Under the pieces are notes generated by a model. It was not told where the DNA came from. It made no database searches and worked only from the letters and a program-made list of their open reading frames with translations. 64,000 bases of DNA from Sphingobacterium zeae (lineage in GTDB: Bacteria; Bacteroidota; Bacteroidia; Sphingobacteriales; Sphingobacteriaceae): NCBI RefSeq assembly GCF_030818895.1, contig NZ_JAUTBA010000001.1:4340001-4404000 (forward strand), given 5' to 3'. The translations under genes were made by a program, and so were the position numbers. Position 1 is the first letter of the stretch, and every line of letters begins with the position of its first letter. This document shows, piece after piece, positions 37,707-47,606 of this stretch.

Positions 37707-40700
37707 ATGATCAAAACAAAACCCAAATTTAGAAAAGAGTCGCGATTAGCGCTACTGCTCGTTTGCCTAAGCACCTTGCACGTACAAAGCTTTGCCTATT
37801 CGCAAACTGAAAAAATCGATGTTTCCATCCAGGGCGGAAAGCTGGAAGATGTTTTTCAAACAATCAACGTGAAGAGCAAATACAAAATGTTCTTTAGCAA
37901 ATCGATCTTACCTGACGCCAAGGTCAATATTGTCGGGAAGAAAATCAGTGTGAAAGATATTCTTTCCCAATCGCTTGCCGGAAGCAACTTAACATGGGAA
38001 CTATTGGACAACAATATTATCGCTGTAAAGGAAAAACAACAAAATCAACGACAAATAGCAGGACAAGTAGTCAATGAAAATGGAACGCCACTAGCAGGTG
38101 TCTCTGTGATCATTAAAGACTGGCAAAAAGCAGATTATCGCAATATGCAATCGAGTACAGCGACCGATGTTAATGGACATTGGGGACTGCGTATTCCGAA
38201 TGACGATGTTATTATTACTTTTTCTTTTATAGGGTATCAAAAGGTCGAAATTCCGGCAAAACAGCTTATTGCGAGTCCTACACCGATCAAACTTAAGCCT
38301 GAAGAAGGTAGTTTGGAAGAAGTCGTTGTGATTGGCTATGGCACAACAACACGCAGACTGAATACCGGCTCGGTTGCCTCAATCACAGCGAAAGATATTA
38401 CCTCGCAACCGGTAAGTAATCCACTCGCTGCCCTATCCGGAAGATTGTCCGGGGTATTAATCGCTCAAAACAACGGTGTACCCGGAAGTGCCGTTCAGAT
38501 CCAGATCAGAAATCAGGCCTCGTTAAGCGGTACGACCTCTGGATCCATTCCGCTGTACGTTATTGATGGGGTTCCATTTACCAACTTTAACGGCGGACAA
38601 CCTGCTACGGACAACCTCAATTCCTTTGGAATATCAGCTTCTTCGGGGGGATTAAGTCCGTTCAGTATGATTAACCCCGCGGATATCGAGCGAATCGATG
38701 TGCTGAAAGATGCCGATGCCACCGCGATCTACGGTAGTCGGGGCGCCAATGGTGTGGTCTTGATTACGACAAAAAAGGGTTCTGCAGGCCGCACCCGTAT
38801 TGGTGTCAACTTCAATACTGGATTTACTGAGGTCAACCGCTTTATCCCCATGTTAAATCTAGAACAATATCTGACCTTAAGAAAAGAGGCTTTCGCCAAT
38901 GCAGGCGTGACACCTACTGCAGACAATGCCCCCGATCTTATGTTATGGGATCAAAACAAATCGACGGATTGGCAGAAAATGCTGATTGGAAACAAAGGCC
39001 ATATCACCGACGTTCAAGCGAATATGTCCGGCGGAAACGAGTCCACACGCTTTTTCTTCAACTCCGGATATAGACGCGAAAGTACCGTATTTTATGGTGA
39101 CAGTAAAAATAGCCGCTTTACCTCCCGCCTAAATCTGGATCACACCTCTTCTGACAAAAAGTTTAATGCCGCTTTATCGGTTAGCTATGCCAATGATAAT
39201 TCCGATATGCCTTCGTCGGATGTGACATCACTCTACAATCTGGCCCCCAATTATCCTATTTATGGCGACAATGGAAAATACTACTGGTTACCATCAACGA
39301 CATTTATTGATAATCCGATCGCCCTGCTCGAACGGAAGTACTTTGGCAATACCAATAACCTGATCTCCAATGCCAACTTAAGTTATAAAATCATACCTGG
39401 ATTAACGGCAAAAGCAAATTTTGGTTATACCATCACCCAATTGAACCAAAATAATCAACGCCCAATCACGTCCTTAAATAATACCGTCACTAACCCGCTT
39501 GGTGCTTCCAGCTTTTCCAATACAAAGGCCGAGAATTGGATTATTGAGCCGACACTGGATTATGTAAAAAATATGGGTGAAGGTAAATTGACGGCATTGA
39601 TCGGAACAAGCTTTCAACAGAACTCGTCCCGCTCACAGACCACCAATGGTTCCAATTATTCAAACGATGCACTGTTAGGCTCGCTTGGAGCCGCAGGACA
39701 ATTTACAGCAAGTAACAACCTGGTTTATTATAAATACAATGCAGTATTCGGAAAAGTAAATTACGACTGGAAAGAGAAATATTTGTTTAACGGAACTTTC
39801 AGAAGGGACGGTTCATCTCGCTTCGGCCCTAAAAATAGATTCGGAAATTTCGGCGCAATTGGATTAGGTTGGGTTTTTGGAAAAGAGGACTTTGTGCAGG
39901 ATAACCTGCAATTTTTAAGCTTTGGTAAGTTGAGGGCAAGTTATGGAACAACTGGTAACGACCAGATTTCAAATTACCTGTACCTCCCGCTATACTCATC
40001 AGTAACGCCCTACCTTAATAATCCTTCCATGAACATGGGAACGCTTCCGAATGAATACATTAAATGGGAAACGACGAAAAAATTGGAGTTTGCAATCGAT
40101 CTGGGTTTCTTAAAAGATCGAATTTTATTCACAGGAAACTTTTTCAGGAATCGCTCTTCCGACCAAATCACCGATTTAGTTTTGAGTACCCAAACAGGTT
40201 ACAATAGTTACAAAGAAAACCTGCCAGCTTTGATCCAAAATACAGGTTTGGAATTGGAACTGAATACCACCAATGTAACCAATGAAAATTTCACATGGAA
40301 AACATCGGCAAACTTTACATTTTATAAAAACAAACTGGTCGAATTTCCTGGAATTGAAAACACCTTCTATGCAAGTAGTTTCTTGGTGGGTGAGCCGCTC
40401 AATATGATCCGTTTGTACCACTATCAAGGTGTCGATCCGGCAACAGGAAGAGCTTTATACGAAGATCGCAATGGTGATGGAGCAATTACAGGTGATGACC
40501 GCTATGTTGCTGACTTAGGTACGCCATTCTATGGTGGATTTAACAATACCTTTTCTTACAAAGGCTTTGAACTTGGCGTATTCTTTCAATTTAATCACCG
40601 GTTAGGCTTAACCAAAATTCTCAATTCAAGACCTGGGGCTTTGGCCAACCAAAACGATTATTGGCTGGACCGATGGACACCAACGAATACCAATACAACT

Positions 40701-41057
40701 ATCCCGGGCGCTATTCTCCCAGCAACTCAAGGAGCTTCAGCGGATGGAGCTGCTTTAAGCAATTCTTATAATCTGTATACCAACTCCGACGCAGTCTATG
40801 GTGACGCTTCTTATATTAAATTAAGATCGGTCAATCTATCGTACAACTTACCGAAAAGCTGGACTTCCAAACTGAAGATGTCCAATTGCAATGTCTTTAT
40901 GCAAGGTCAAAACCTCTTTACCTGGGCCAAGAACAAATATGTTCTGGATACCGAAACAACCGTTCAAGGCGGTCCTCCGGGTTTAGGAACTGGAACGATT
41001 GCTCAAGTACTGCCACCATTGCGTACGATTGTATTTGGATTTAACTGTCAATTTTAA
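37707..41057 (+). CDS. SusC/RagA-family TonB-linked transporter with STN domain (locus C)
   Basis: The 1116-aa protein has a signal peptide, then an STN domain (KIDVSIQGGKLEDVFQTINV to LLDNNIIAVKEK), a carboxypeptidase-like repeat (IAGQVVNENGTPLAGVSVI), a plug with LEEVVVIGYGTTTRRLNTG, and a barrel ending TIVFGFNCQF. It starts 23 bp after fecR and precedes susD by 11 bp. The STN domain fits the sigma/FecR pair in front. No glycosidase lies in the cluster, so the ligand is unknown; peptides, small glycans or another nutrient are possible. Confidence 0.95.
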   Translation: MIKTKPKFRKESRLALLLVCLSTLHVQSFAYSQTEKIDVSIQGGKLEDVFQTINVKSKYKMFFSKSILPDAKVNIVGKKISVKDILSQSLAGSNLTWELLDNNIIAVKEKQQNQRQIAGQVVNENGTPLAGVSVIIKDWQKADYRNMQSSTATDVNGHWGLRIPNDDVIITFSFIGYQKVEIPAKQLIASPTPIKLKPEEGSLEEVVVIGYGTTTRRLNTGSVASITAKDITSQPVSNPLAALSGRLSGVLIAQNNGVPGSAVQIQIRNQASLSGTTSGSIPLYVIDGVPFTNFNGGQPATDNLNSFGISASSGGLSPFSMINPADIERIDVLKDADATAIYGSRGANGVVLITTKKGSAGRTRIGVNFNTGFTEVNRFIPMLNLEQYLTLRKEAFANAGVTPTADNAPDLMLWDQNKSTDWQKMLIGNKGHITDVQANMSGGNESTRFFFNSGYRRESTVFYGDSKNSRFTSRLNLDHTSSDKKFNAALSVSYANDNSDMPSSDVTSLYNLAPNYPIYGDNGKYYWLPSTTFIDNPIALLERKYFGNTNNLISNANLSYKIIPGLTAKANFGYTITQLNQNNQRPITSLNNTVTNPLGASSFSNTKAENWIIEPTLDYVKNMGEGKLTALIGTSFQQNSSRSQTTNGSNYSNDALLGSLGAAGQFTASNNLVYYKYNAVFGKVNYDWKEKYLFNGTFRRDGSSRFGPKNRFGNFGAIGLGWVFGKEDFVQDNLQFLSFGKLRASYGTTGNDQISNYLYLPLYSSVTPYLNNPSMNMGTLPNEYIKWETTKKLEFAIDLGFLKDRILFTGNFFRNRSSDQITDLVLSTQTGYNSYKENLPALIQNTGLELELNTTNVTNENFTWKTSANFTFYKNKLVEFPGIENTFYASSFLVGEPLNMIRLYHYQGVDPATGRALYEDRNGDGAITGDDRYVADLGTPFYGGFNNTFSYKGFELGVFFQFNHRLGLTKILNSRPGALANQNDYWLDRWTPTNTNTTIPGAILPATQGASADGAALSNSYNLYTNSDAVYGDASYIKLRSVNLSYNLPKSWTSKLKMSNCNVFMQGQNLFTWAKNKYVLDTETTVQGGPPGLGTGTIAQVLPPLRTIVFGFNCQF

Positions 41058-41068
41058 AACTAGAAATC

Positions 41069-42454
41069 ATGAAATTAAACATCAATAACAATATATTATT
41101 ATTCGCCATCACCAGTGCAACGCTGCTTGTTAGCTCCTGTTCAAAATTTGTGGAGTTGGGTGCTCCTCCAAATCAGGTGCTAGCCGGTGATGCGTTCGCT
41201 ACGGATGCTTCTGCAAATAGCGTGATCAGAGGGTTGTATACCACAACATTAAGCATTAATCTTCCTGGAACGTCAACTTTCTATACTGGGGTAGCAGCCG
41301 ACGACCTTCAGTACAATTCGGCCGACCCCAATACCTCCGAATTCGCGAGTAATAATCTGCTGAATACAAATTATAATGTTGCCAACTTTTGGTACAATAC
41401 CTATCAGCTTATCAAAAATGCGAATAACGCGATATCCGGTCTCGAAGCATCCACCTCCCTTACCCCAAGTGTAAAGGATCAACTCCTGGGAGAAGCAAAA
41501 TTTTTTAGAGCTTATGCCTATTTCTATCTCGTCAATCTGTATGGTGACGTGCCATTACAATTGCGCGATGACCTGCATGCATTTGAAGACGCTGTACTTC
41601 CGCGGACGCCCGCACAGCAAGTGTATGATCAGATTATTGCAGATCTTAAAGATGCGGAGAGCAAAATGGCACCAACTTATGATGCTACTGCCAGTCCAAG
41701 AGGGCGTGCCAATAAGGCTGCCGCCAGCGCTTTACTGGCCAGAGTATATCTTTACCAAAAAGATTATCAAAATGCTGAATCTTATGCAACTAAAGTTCTG
41801 CAGTCAACCGATTACGGTATGCCCACACCTGATAAAAACTTTGTAAACTCGAGCAATGAGGTTATTCTTCAACTTGGCAATCAGACTGGAGTAACCACAT
41901 TCGGTGCTAATTATATAACGACAGCTACAGTGACTCCGGGATACACCCTGCCAGATGCCGTATACAACAGTTTTGAAACCTTGCCAACACCTGATTTAAG
42001 AAAAATCAATTGGACAAGTTCAAAGACGGTATCCAATAAAACCTATTATGCCATAACCAAATATAAAGCGTCCTCAGGCGCAGGATCCGAATACCACGTT
42101 ATGCTACGTTTAGCTGAACAATATCTTATCCGTGCAGAAGCTAGGGCCAAGCTCGGAAAATTAACAGAAGCACGGACGGATGTAGATGCCGTACGCAGTC
42201 GTGCGGGCCTTGCGGGACTTAACACAAGCTTAAACCAATCCCAGTTATTGTCTGCTATAGAGACCGAACGTCTCCATGAATTTTTTGGTGAGTTTGGCCA
42301 TCGCTGGCTCGATCTCAAGCGCACCGACCGCGCTAACGCCGTATTGGCCCCAATCAAATCAAACTGGCAAACGACGGATGTCTTATTTCCGATTCCACAA
42401 GCGCAGATTTTAATCAATAGAAACTTGACACAGAATCCAGGATACGAAAATTAA
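41069..42454 (+). CDS. SusD/RagB-family lipoprotein (locus C)
   Basis: The 461-aa protein has a lipoprotein signal with Cys24 (LLVSSC). It is one of the shorter SusD types, with the helical core (LGEAKFFRAYAYFYLVNLYG; KAAASALLARVYLYQKDY) and the C-terminal signature LFPIPQAQILINRNLTQNPG. It pairs with the SusC transporter 11 bp upstream. Ligand unknown. Confidence 0.93.
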   Translation: MKLNINNNILLFAITSATLLVSSCSKFVELGAPPNQVLAGDAFATDASANSVIRGLYTTTLSINLPGTSTFYTGVAADDLQYNSADPNTSEFASNNLLNTNYNVANFWYNTYQLIKNANNAISGLEASTSLTPSVKDQLLGEAKFFRAYAYFYLVNLYGDVPLQLRDDLHAFEDAVLPRTPAQQVYDQIIADLKDAESKMAPTYDATASPRGRANKAAASALLARVYLYQKDYQNAESYATKVLQSTDYGMPTPDKNFVNSSNEVILQLGNQTGVTTFGANYITTATVTPGYTLPDAVYNSFETLPTPDLRKINWTSSKTVSNKTYYAITKYKASSGAGSEYHVMLRLAEQYLIRAEARAKLGKLTEARTDVDAVRSRAGLAGLNTSLNQSQLLSAIETERLHEFFGEFGHRWLDLKRTDRANAVLAPIKSNWQTTDVLFPIPQAQILINRNLTQNPGYEN

Positions 42455-42477
42455 GGAACTTGTAAATCATATATATA

Positions 42478-43950
42478 ATGAAAAGAAAAATCTTGACGGC
42501 TGCTTTCGCGTTTGCGCTAACAGCAGCATTTGCTCAACAACCTGCAAAAAACAAATACCAATACTATCTACCTATTATAGAAAAAGGAACGATGGAGCAA
42601 AAGGATTCGCTCGCGAATGTATTAATGAGCGAGCTAAAGACTTATAAGTCTGAAGAAGACTACCGCACGACGATCAATATTCTGCGCGCTTTAGGCAAAG
42701 AAGATCTGCAAACATCGGTCGAGCAATTGGCAAAGAAAAAATACCCAAAAGGATCACTAACCCGCGATGCCTTTATAACCAATGTTTTTTACACTGCCAG
42801 TACGCCATTGGCAAAAGAGAAAGCGTATAATGAGCTTATAAAAAAGTGGCCGGTTAAGAATTTCAGTGAAGAGCCCCTCACCTATGATTACGTAGTGGCT
42901 ACTTTGGCACAGAGTTTTGCCAACGACGGAAATGCACAAAAAGCTGTGCATTATTTAGGCGAGCTCAAAGAACGATTCTGGCGCGGAAACGGCTATATCC
43001 CCGTGGGACAAATTTTGTTGAGTGCGGGCGACACGGCAACTGCGGCACCGCTCTTAAAAACTGCAATGGATGATAGCTATTATTATTTAACGCTCCCAGA
43101 GAATGAAAAAGATAATAAAGCCCGCTTTGCGGGCATGGGCTATGCGAGCTCCATGTCCGCTTATGTCAATATCCTCGTTGCACAGAAAAAATATGCCGAA
43201 GCGCTCAATTATATAGAGAATGCTTTAAAAGTCGCTCCAGAACAAGCGGATGGTCTTGCAATGGTCTATTACAAATCACTAATGGGTACTGGAAGAAAGC
43301 TAGAGGCCTATAATATTCTGACCAAATTATATGCTAAAGGGCAGTTCGCTGTCGAAAATGATCTTAAGAAATTGTACACCGAATTGAACGGTTCTGATCA
43401 AGGCTACGAACGTTTTAATGCTTCCCTAAAAACGGAATTAACGCAGAACATCCGCAATCATATCAAGGAAATGGCAGTCTTTAAACCCGCACCTGATTTT
43501 GAGCTGCTCAATCTGAAAGGTGAGAAAGTCTCCTTGAGTAGCTTAAAAGGGAAAGTGGTGGTATTAGATTTTTGGGCAACCTGGTGTCAACCCTGTGTCC
43601 GCTCATTTCCAGGAATGAAAGCTGCACAAGAATCGTATGCAAATGATAAAGATGTTCAATTTCTCTTCATGAATACCTGGGAACGCGATAAGAATTACAA
43701 AGAAAATGTGGTCTCCTTTATAACTAAAAATAATTATCCGTTTGAAGTGCTTTACGATGATCAAAAAGATCCGCAAACAGGAGAAGTCATGGCGGCGAAA
43801 TTTGGTGTTAAAGGTATTCCGGCAAAATTTATCATCGACAAAGAAGGCAATATTCGTTACTTTTTGACAGGATCTACACCAAACGTAGACTATATCAAAT
43901 TAGAAATGAAAGAGCTTATTGAGGCGGCTAAGAAACCTTATAAGGGCTAA
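42478..43950 (+). CDS. Exported TPR-thioredoxin protein, TlpA-like
   Basis: The 490-aa protein has a signal peptide (MKRKILTAAFAFALTAAFAQ). Residues ~25-330 are helical with TPR-like repeats (YAEALNYIENALKVAPEQA). Residues ~335-490 are a thioredoxin fold of the TlpA/ResA type with the active site WATWCQPC (Cys370, Cys373) and the cis-proline loop GVKGIPAKF. It likely reduces or exchanges disulfides in the periplasm. It is the last gene of locus C, 23 bp after susD, followed by a perfect terminator. Such proteins often accompany SusC/D pairs in Sphingobacteriaceae, but the role there is not known to me. Confidence 0.88.
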   Translation: MKRKILTAAFAFALTAAFAQQPAKNKYQYYLPIIEKGTMEQKDSLANVLMSELKTYKSEEDYRTTINILRALGKEDLQTSVEQLAKKKYPKGSLTRDAFITNVFYTASTPLAKEKAYNELIKKWPVKNFSEEPLTYDYVVATLAQSFANDGNAQKAVHYLGELKERFWRGNGYIPVGQILLSAGDTATAAPLLKTAMDDSYYYLTLPENEKDNKARFAGMGYASSMSAYVNILVAQKKYAEALNYIENALKVAPEQADGLAMVYYKSLMGTGRKLEAYNILTKLYAKGQFAVENDLKKLYTELNGSDQGYERFNASLKTELTQNIRNHIKEMAVFKPAPDFELLNLKGEKVSLSSLKGKVVVLDFWATWCQPCVRSFPGMKAAQESYANDKDVQFLFMNTWERDKNYKENVVSFITKNNYPFEVLYDDQKDPQTGEVMAAKFGVKGIPAKFIIDKEGNIRYFLTGSTPNVDYIKLEMKELIEAAKKPYKG

Positions 43951-43988
43951 AAATAAGTCTGCCTCCAGTGCGGGGGCAGACTTATTTT
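43950..43988 (+). terminator. Intrinsic terminator of locus C
   Basis: A perfect 14-bp stem (43950-43963 with 43975-43988) ending in TTATTTT encloses an 11-nt loop. It begins on the last base of the stop codon of the thioredoxin-family gene. Confidence 0.88.
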
Positions 43989-44080
43989 ACAATCAACATT
44001 GTGGTGCTATCCCCCGGTATGTGAGCCATACAACACATAAAATTGAGCTATCGGCAAAAAAACAGCCTTCTTTTGAATCT

Positions 44081-44088
44081 TATCTTTG
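44081..44088 (+). promoter_or_regulatory. -7 box of the metallo-hydrolase gene
   Basis: TATCTTTG matches the Bacteroidota TAnnTTTG consensus exactly, 19 bp before the ATG at 44108. It lies after the locus C terminator, so the metallo-hydrolase is probably its own transcription unit. Confidence 0.6.
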
Positions 44089-44107
44089 TTGCCATACAAA
44101 CATGTAG

Positions 44108-45235
44108 ATGACAATAAGAAAAAACAGCAATAAGTGGCTTCGATTTTTGAAAAGAATAATCTTAGGACTGGCCGTTTTCATCGCTTTCATCGGATTATAC
44201 ATTATGATGCATCCACAATTTGGCAAAAGGCCTTCGGGCGAAAGACTGCAGCGCATACAGCTATCTAAGCAATTTAAAAACGGAAAATTCCGTAATACGA
44301 GTCCAACGCCCATGCTCTCACAGCCCTGGACTGTAGCGCTATATGATTATTTGTTTAAGCGTTCCAAAGAAACAAGTCCCCAATATAATATACCCACCGT
44401 ACATGTCGACTGGAAGAAACTACTCGAGCAGTCTAATGGACTTGTTTGGTTTGGCCACTCTTCCTACTTGCTACATGTAGATGGCAAAAACATTCTCGTA
44501 GACCCTGTATTTAGCGGCAGCGCCTCTCCAATTCCCGGCAGTGTAAAAGCTTTTAAAGGTACGGATGTATCTACTGTATCGGACCTACCAGCGATTGACT
44601 TCCTATTTATATCGCACGACCATTACGATCATATGGACTACAAAACACTAAAGGCATTACAGCCCCGTGTTGGAAAGGTCATTGTTGGTCTTGGTGTTGG
44701 TGCTCACCTTGAATATTGGGGCTATCGCCCTGAACAGATCATCGAAAGGGATTGGTGGGATGAGGTTGACCTAGGCGACGGTTTTCAGGTAACAGTCGCT
44801 CCAGCACGACATTTCTCAGGCCGTGGCATCTTTACGGCCAATACATTATGGGCCTCCTATGCGCTCCAAACGCCCACAAAGAAACTCTATTTGGGAGGGG
44901 ACAGCGGGTACGATAGCCACTTCAAAGAAATCGGAAACCAATTGGGACCTTTTGACTTGGCTATCTTGGAAAATGGCCAATATGACCTCAGCTGGAAACA
45001 TATCCACATGATGCCAGAAGAGGTTGTTCAAGCAGCACATGACCTCAAAGCTTCCGTACTATTTCCTGTTCATTCCGCTAAGTTTGTTCTGGCCAATCAT
45101 GCGTGGTACGAACCCTTGGAGCGCATTTCCATAGAAGCAACAAAACAACAGCTATCCTTGCTAACTCCAATGATCGGTCAGGTGATCAGCATTGATCAGG
45201 CGCAGGCGGGGCCCAGCTATTGGTGGAAAAAATAG
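44108..45235 (+). CDS. Membrane-anchored MBL-fold metallo-hydrolase, NAPE-PLD/UlaG-like
   Basis: The 375-aa protein has an N-terminal membrane helix (residues ~16-34) and a metallo-beta-lactamase fold. The metal motif is FISHDHYDHMD (His170, His172, Asp174, His175), with WFGHSSYLLHVDGKNILVDP before it and APARHFSGRG and LGGDSGYDSHF after it as further ligands. This arrangement is that of the NAPE-phospholipase D/UlaG group, which cleaves phosphodiesters or lactones. The substrate in bacteria is not established. It converges with an AraC-family gene only 2 bp away. Confidence 0.87.
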   Translation: MTIRKNSNKWLRFLKRIILGLAVFIAFIGLYIMMHPQFGKRPSGERLQRIQLSKQFKNGKFRNTSPTPMLSQPWTVALYDYLFKRSKETSPQYNIPTVHVDWKKLLEQSNGLVWFGHSSYLLHVDGKNILVDPVFSGSASPIPGSVKAFKGTDVSTVSDLPAIDFLFISHDHYDHMDYKTLKALQPRVGKVIVGLGVGAHLEYWGYRPEQIIERDWWDEVDLGDGFQVTVAPARHFSGRGIFTANTLWASYALQTPTKKLYLGGDSGYDSHFKEIGNQLGPFDLAILENGQYDLSWKHIHMMPEEVVQAAHDLKASVLFPVHSAKFVLANHAWYEPLERISIEATKQQLSLLTPMIGQVISIDQAQAGPSYWWKK

Positions 45236-45237
45236 CG

Positions 45238-46055
45238 CTAAGCGACTGAATTGATGGTGGCTGGCGTTATCCCAAACTTTTCCTTAAAAGAAGCATAAAA
45301 ATGAGAAAGGTTTTCAAAACCGAGATCAAGATAAAAATCAGCGGGCTTTTGACGCTTGCTTTCAATTAGATAATAGGCCTCGGAAAGACGCTTTTCCTGT
45401 AGCCATTTTCGAGGTGAAGTCTGAAATATCTTTTCAAAATCACGTTTAAAACTCGCTAAGCTACGCCCGGTCAGCTTGGCAAAGTTTTCAAGAGGTACAT
45501 TGTACCTGTAATTTTTGACCATAAACTGTTCAAGATCTATCTTATGAGGCTCCGAAAAGTCAAACAGGAGCTCCTTAAGCTGCGGATAACTCTCCAATAG
45601 TAAAGTAATTAATTCATAGATCTTGATCTGCTCCATCTGAGGGCTCACCCGGTCGGCTGCCTCTGCATAGGGTGTCAGTGATTCAAAATAACTTTTGATA
45701 AACAGGTTGCTTTCGAGTACACTATTAGACTCGCCCGCATACTTTCTATCCGAACTTAGATAATGATCCATCGCATACTGCTTCAGCCGATTGGCTTTCA
45801 AAACTACCGAAACAGATTTATAGATATCATCTTTAGCGGGATACTTAAAAGCTTTGGCCAATTGGTTTTTGCGGGCGACAACGATCTGTCCTTCAGTAGC
45901 GATCATTTTTCCTTTCTGATGGTCAAGATGCGTTTCTCCGGAAATCTGAAAAAAAACGACGTGTTCGGGAATGAACTGTTCATGACCAAATACTTTCTCA
46001 AAATAACAGGGGAATACAAAAAAGCATTCCCAAAATCATTATCTGCTATACTCAT
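45238..46055 (-). pseudogene. AraC-family transcriptional regulator, probable N-terminal frameshift
   Basis: An intact frame from 45906 encodes a 222-aa C-terminal part with the AraC helix-turn-helix (VPLENFAKLTGRSLASFKRD; FYLDLGFENLSHFYASFKEK). Upstream, the same frame encodes convincing family sequence without an ATG (YFEKVFGHEQFIPEHVVFFQ then ISGETHLDHQKGK). An ATG at 46055 begins MSIADNDFGNAF in another frame. Adding one A to the A6 run at 46018-46023 joins both into a normal ~272-aa regulator. So this is either a homopolymer error or a real frameshift. If an alternative start is used, the product would lack only the first few residues. Target genes unknown. Confidence 0.65.
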
Positions 46056-46271
46056 TTTTACTGCTTTAAATTGGCCATATAAACGGGTTCATACACATCC
46101 AATAGGAGCCCAAGCCTAAAGGTAGCAAATATCCAACACGTTTTAAAGAATACAATTGCCGAGCAGCTCAATTTTCATATCCTATAAAGCTCAAGCCTAA
46201 AAATAACCTCGATATTTAACCAATTCAAACTACATCCAAAGAGATTGAGCCACTGGCAATACCTGCTGCAG

Positions 46272-46856
46272 CTATTTCTTTGCTGCAAGCCGCTTGCGTA
46301 TAATACTAACAAATTCCGGCGAAACACCTAAATAGGATGCAATGTAATACTGTGGCACTCGTTGGGATATCGTAGGATAAAGCGCGATAAATTCGAGGTA
46401 TCGATCCGCTGCAGGTTTGGCCATCGTATGGATCAACCTATTCTGCAAAACAGCGAGCCGGCGCTGAACCAGCATACGAAATACACGTTCAAATTTTGGA
46501 ATAATCTCTAATAATCTCTCTTTAGTATCGGGTGTCAGCATTAAAAATTCGCTGTCTTCCAATGTTTCCATATAGAGACTGGAAGGTGTATGATAATGAA
46601 AGGATGCAATATCGCTGATCCACCAGTCTTCCACCGCAAAGGCTAAGGTTACTTCAAAGCCATTTTCATCCAGGTAGTAGATCCGCACACAGCCTTTCTG
46701 CACGTAACCTTCAAACTGACAGATTTCTCCCTCATTCAATAACATGGTCTTCTTGGGGATCTTTTTTGTTGTGAGTATACCCGTGAACTGCGCGATCTCG
46801 TCCGTGGTCAACGTAATGCACTTCGATACATTTTTTAGAATATTTTCGTATATCAT
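46272..46856 (-). CDS. Crp/Fnr-family regulator (cyclic-nucleotide-binding-like domain)
   Basis: The 194-aa protein has a cupin-like effector domain (MLLNEGEICQFEGYVQKGCV; RIYYLDENGFEVTLAFAVED) and a C-terminal winged helix (ERYLEFIALYP-type segment ending YYIASYLGVSPEFVSIIRKR). It resembles the many small Bacteroidota Crp-type proteins with unknown ligands, and lacks an N-terminal cysteine cluster. It starts 45 bp after the response-regulator gene in the same direction and may be co-transcribed with the two-component system. Confidence 0.87.
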   Translation of the reverse strand: MIYENILKNVSKCITLTTDEIAQFTGILTTKKIPKKTMLLNEGEICQFEGYVQKGCVRIYYLDENGFEVTLAFAVEDWWISDIASFHYHTPSSLYMETLEDSEFLMLTPDTKERLLEIIPKFERVFRMLVQRRLAVLQNRLIHTMAKPAADRYLEFIALYPTISQRVPQYYIASYLGVSPEFVSIIRKRLAAKK

Positions 46857-46901
46857 TGTATTGTTTTTTCGTGTAAAAGGCAGTCAGACATGTTCACGTA
46901 A

Positions 46902-47606
46902 TCAGACATCTTCATGTAATATATAACCTGCACCATAGATACTTTCGATGTGGAGTTTACGATCTATTTGCAACAACTTGCGAAGCCGGGAGATAAAAAC
47001 TTCCAAACTTTTACCGTTAAAGAAGTCTGTATTGCCCCAAAACTTTAAGAGTAAATCTTTTTTGCTGACCAACATATTTTTATTCAAAATCAAATAATGC
47101 AGCAATTCTGCTTCCCTTACAGTGAGTTTTTGCACCATTTTCATGCCTTCTTCCAGCGTAAACCGCTCCATATTGAGCCTCAAACTGCCAATCTCCAATT
47201 CTAGCTGTAAAGCCGGATCTTTTTCGGAAACAGATGCTACTTTCAATAGATTGCGGATCTTAAGCAATATTTCATCCATATCGAAAGGTTTGGCGATATA
47301 ATCAACGGCGCCTAAAGAAAGCCCCTTTAATCGGGAGTAGCGCTCGTGGAGTGCTGTCAAAAAGAAAATAGGTTGTCCCGGATGGCTAGCAATTATCCGT
47401 TGCGCAAGATCAAAACCGTTACCATCGGGCAGCTGTACATCGATAATCAGGAGTTTGACAGAAGCGCGTTGAAAATTTTCCCAGCCACCTTCAGCGGTAC
47501 TTTCCCAAAGTACCGTAAATCCTTTGTAGCGCAGATAGCGCGAAAAAACCTCCCCCAGATCAGGTTCGTCTTCGATCAAAAGAATATCAATCTTGTCTTT
47601 TGCCAT
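46902..47606 (-). CDS. OmpR/PhoB-family response regulator
   Basis: With the ATG at 47606 the protein has 234 aa (MAKDKIDILLIEDEPDLGEV). The receiver carries Asp56 (LLIIDVQLPDG) and the switch lysine (YIAKPFDMDE); the C-terminal winged helix runs LTVREAELLHYLILNKN to IESIYGAGYIL. The open frame continues to 47810 inside the kinase gene and is not real. It overlaps the kinase gene by 20 bp, the usual coupled arrangement. Three 11-bp tandem repeats upstream of the kinase are the likely binding site. Confidence 0.94.
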   Translation of the reverse strand: MAKDKIDILLIEDEPDLGEVFSRYLRYKGFTVLWESTAEGGWENFQRASVKLLIIDVQLPDGNGFDLAQRIIASHPGQPIFFLTALHERYSRLKGLSLGAVDYIAKPFDMDEILLKIRNLLKVASVSEKDPALQLELEIGSLRLNMERFTLEEGMKMVQKLTVREAELLHYLILNKNMLVSKKDLLLKFWGNTDFFNGKSLEVFISRLRKLLQIDRKLHIESIYGAGYILHEDV

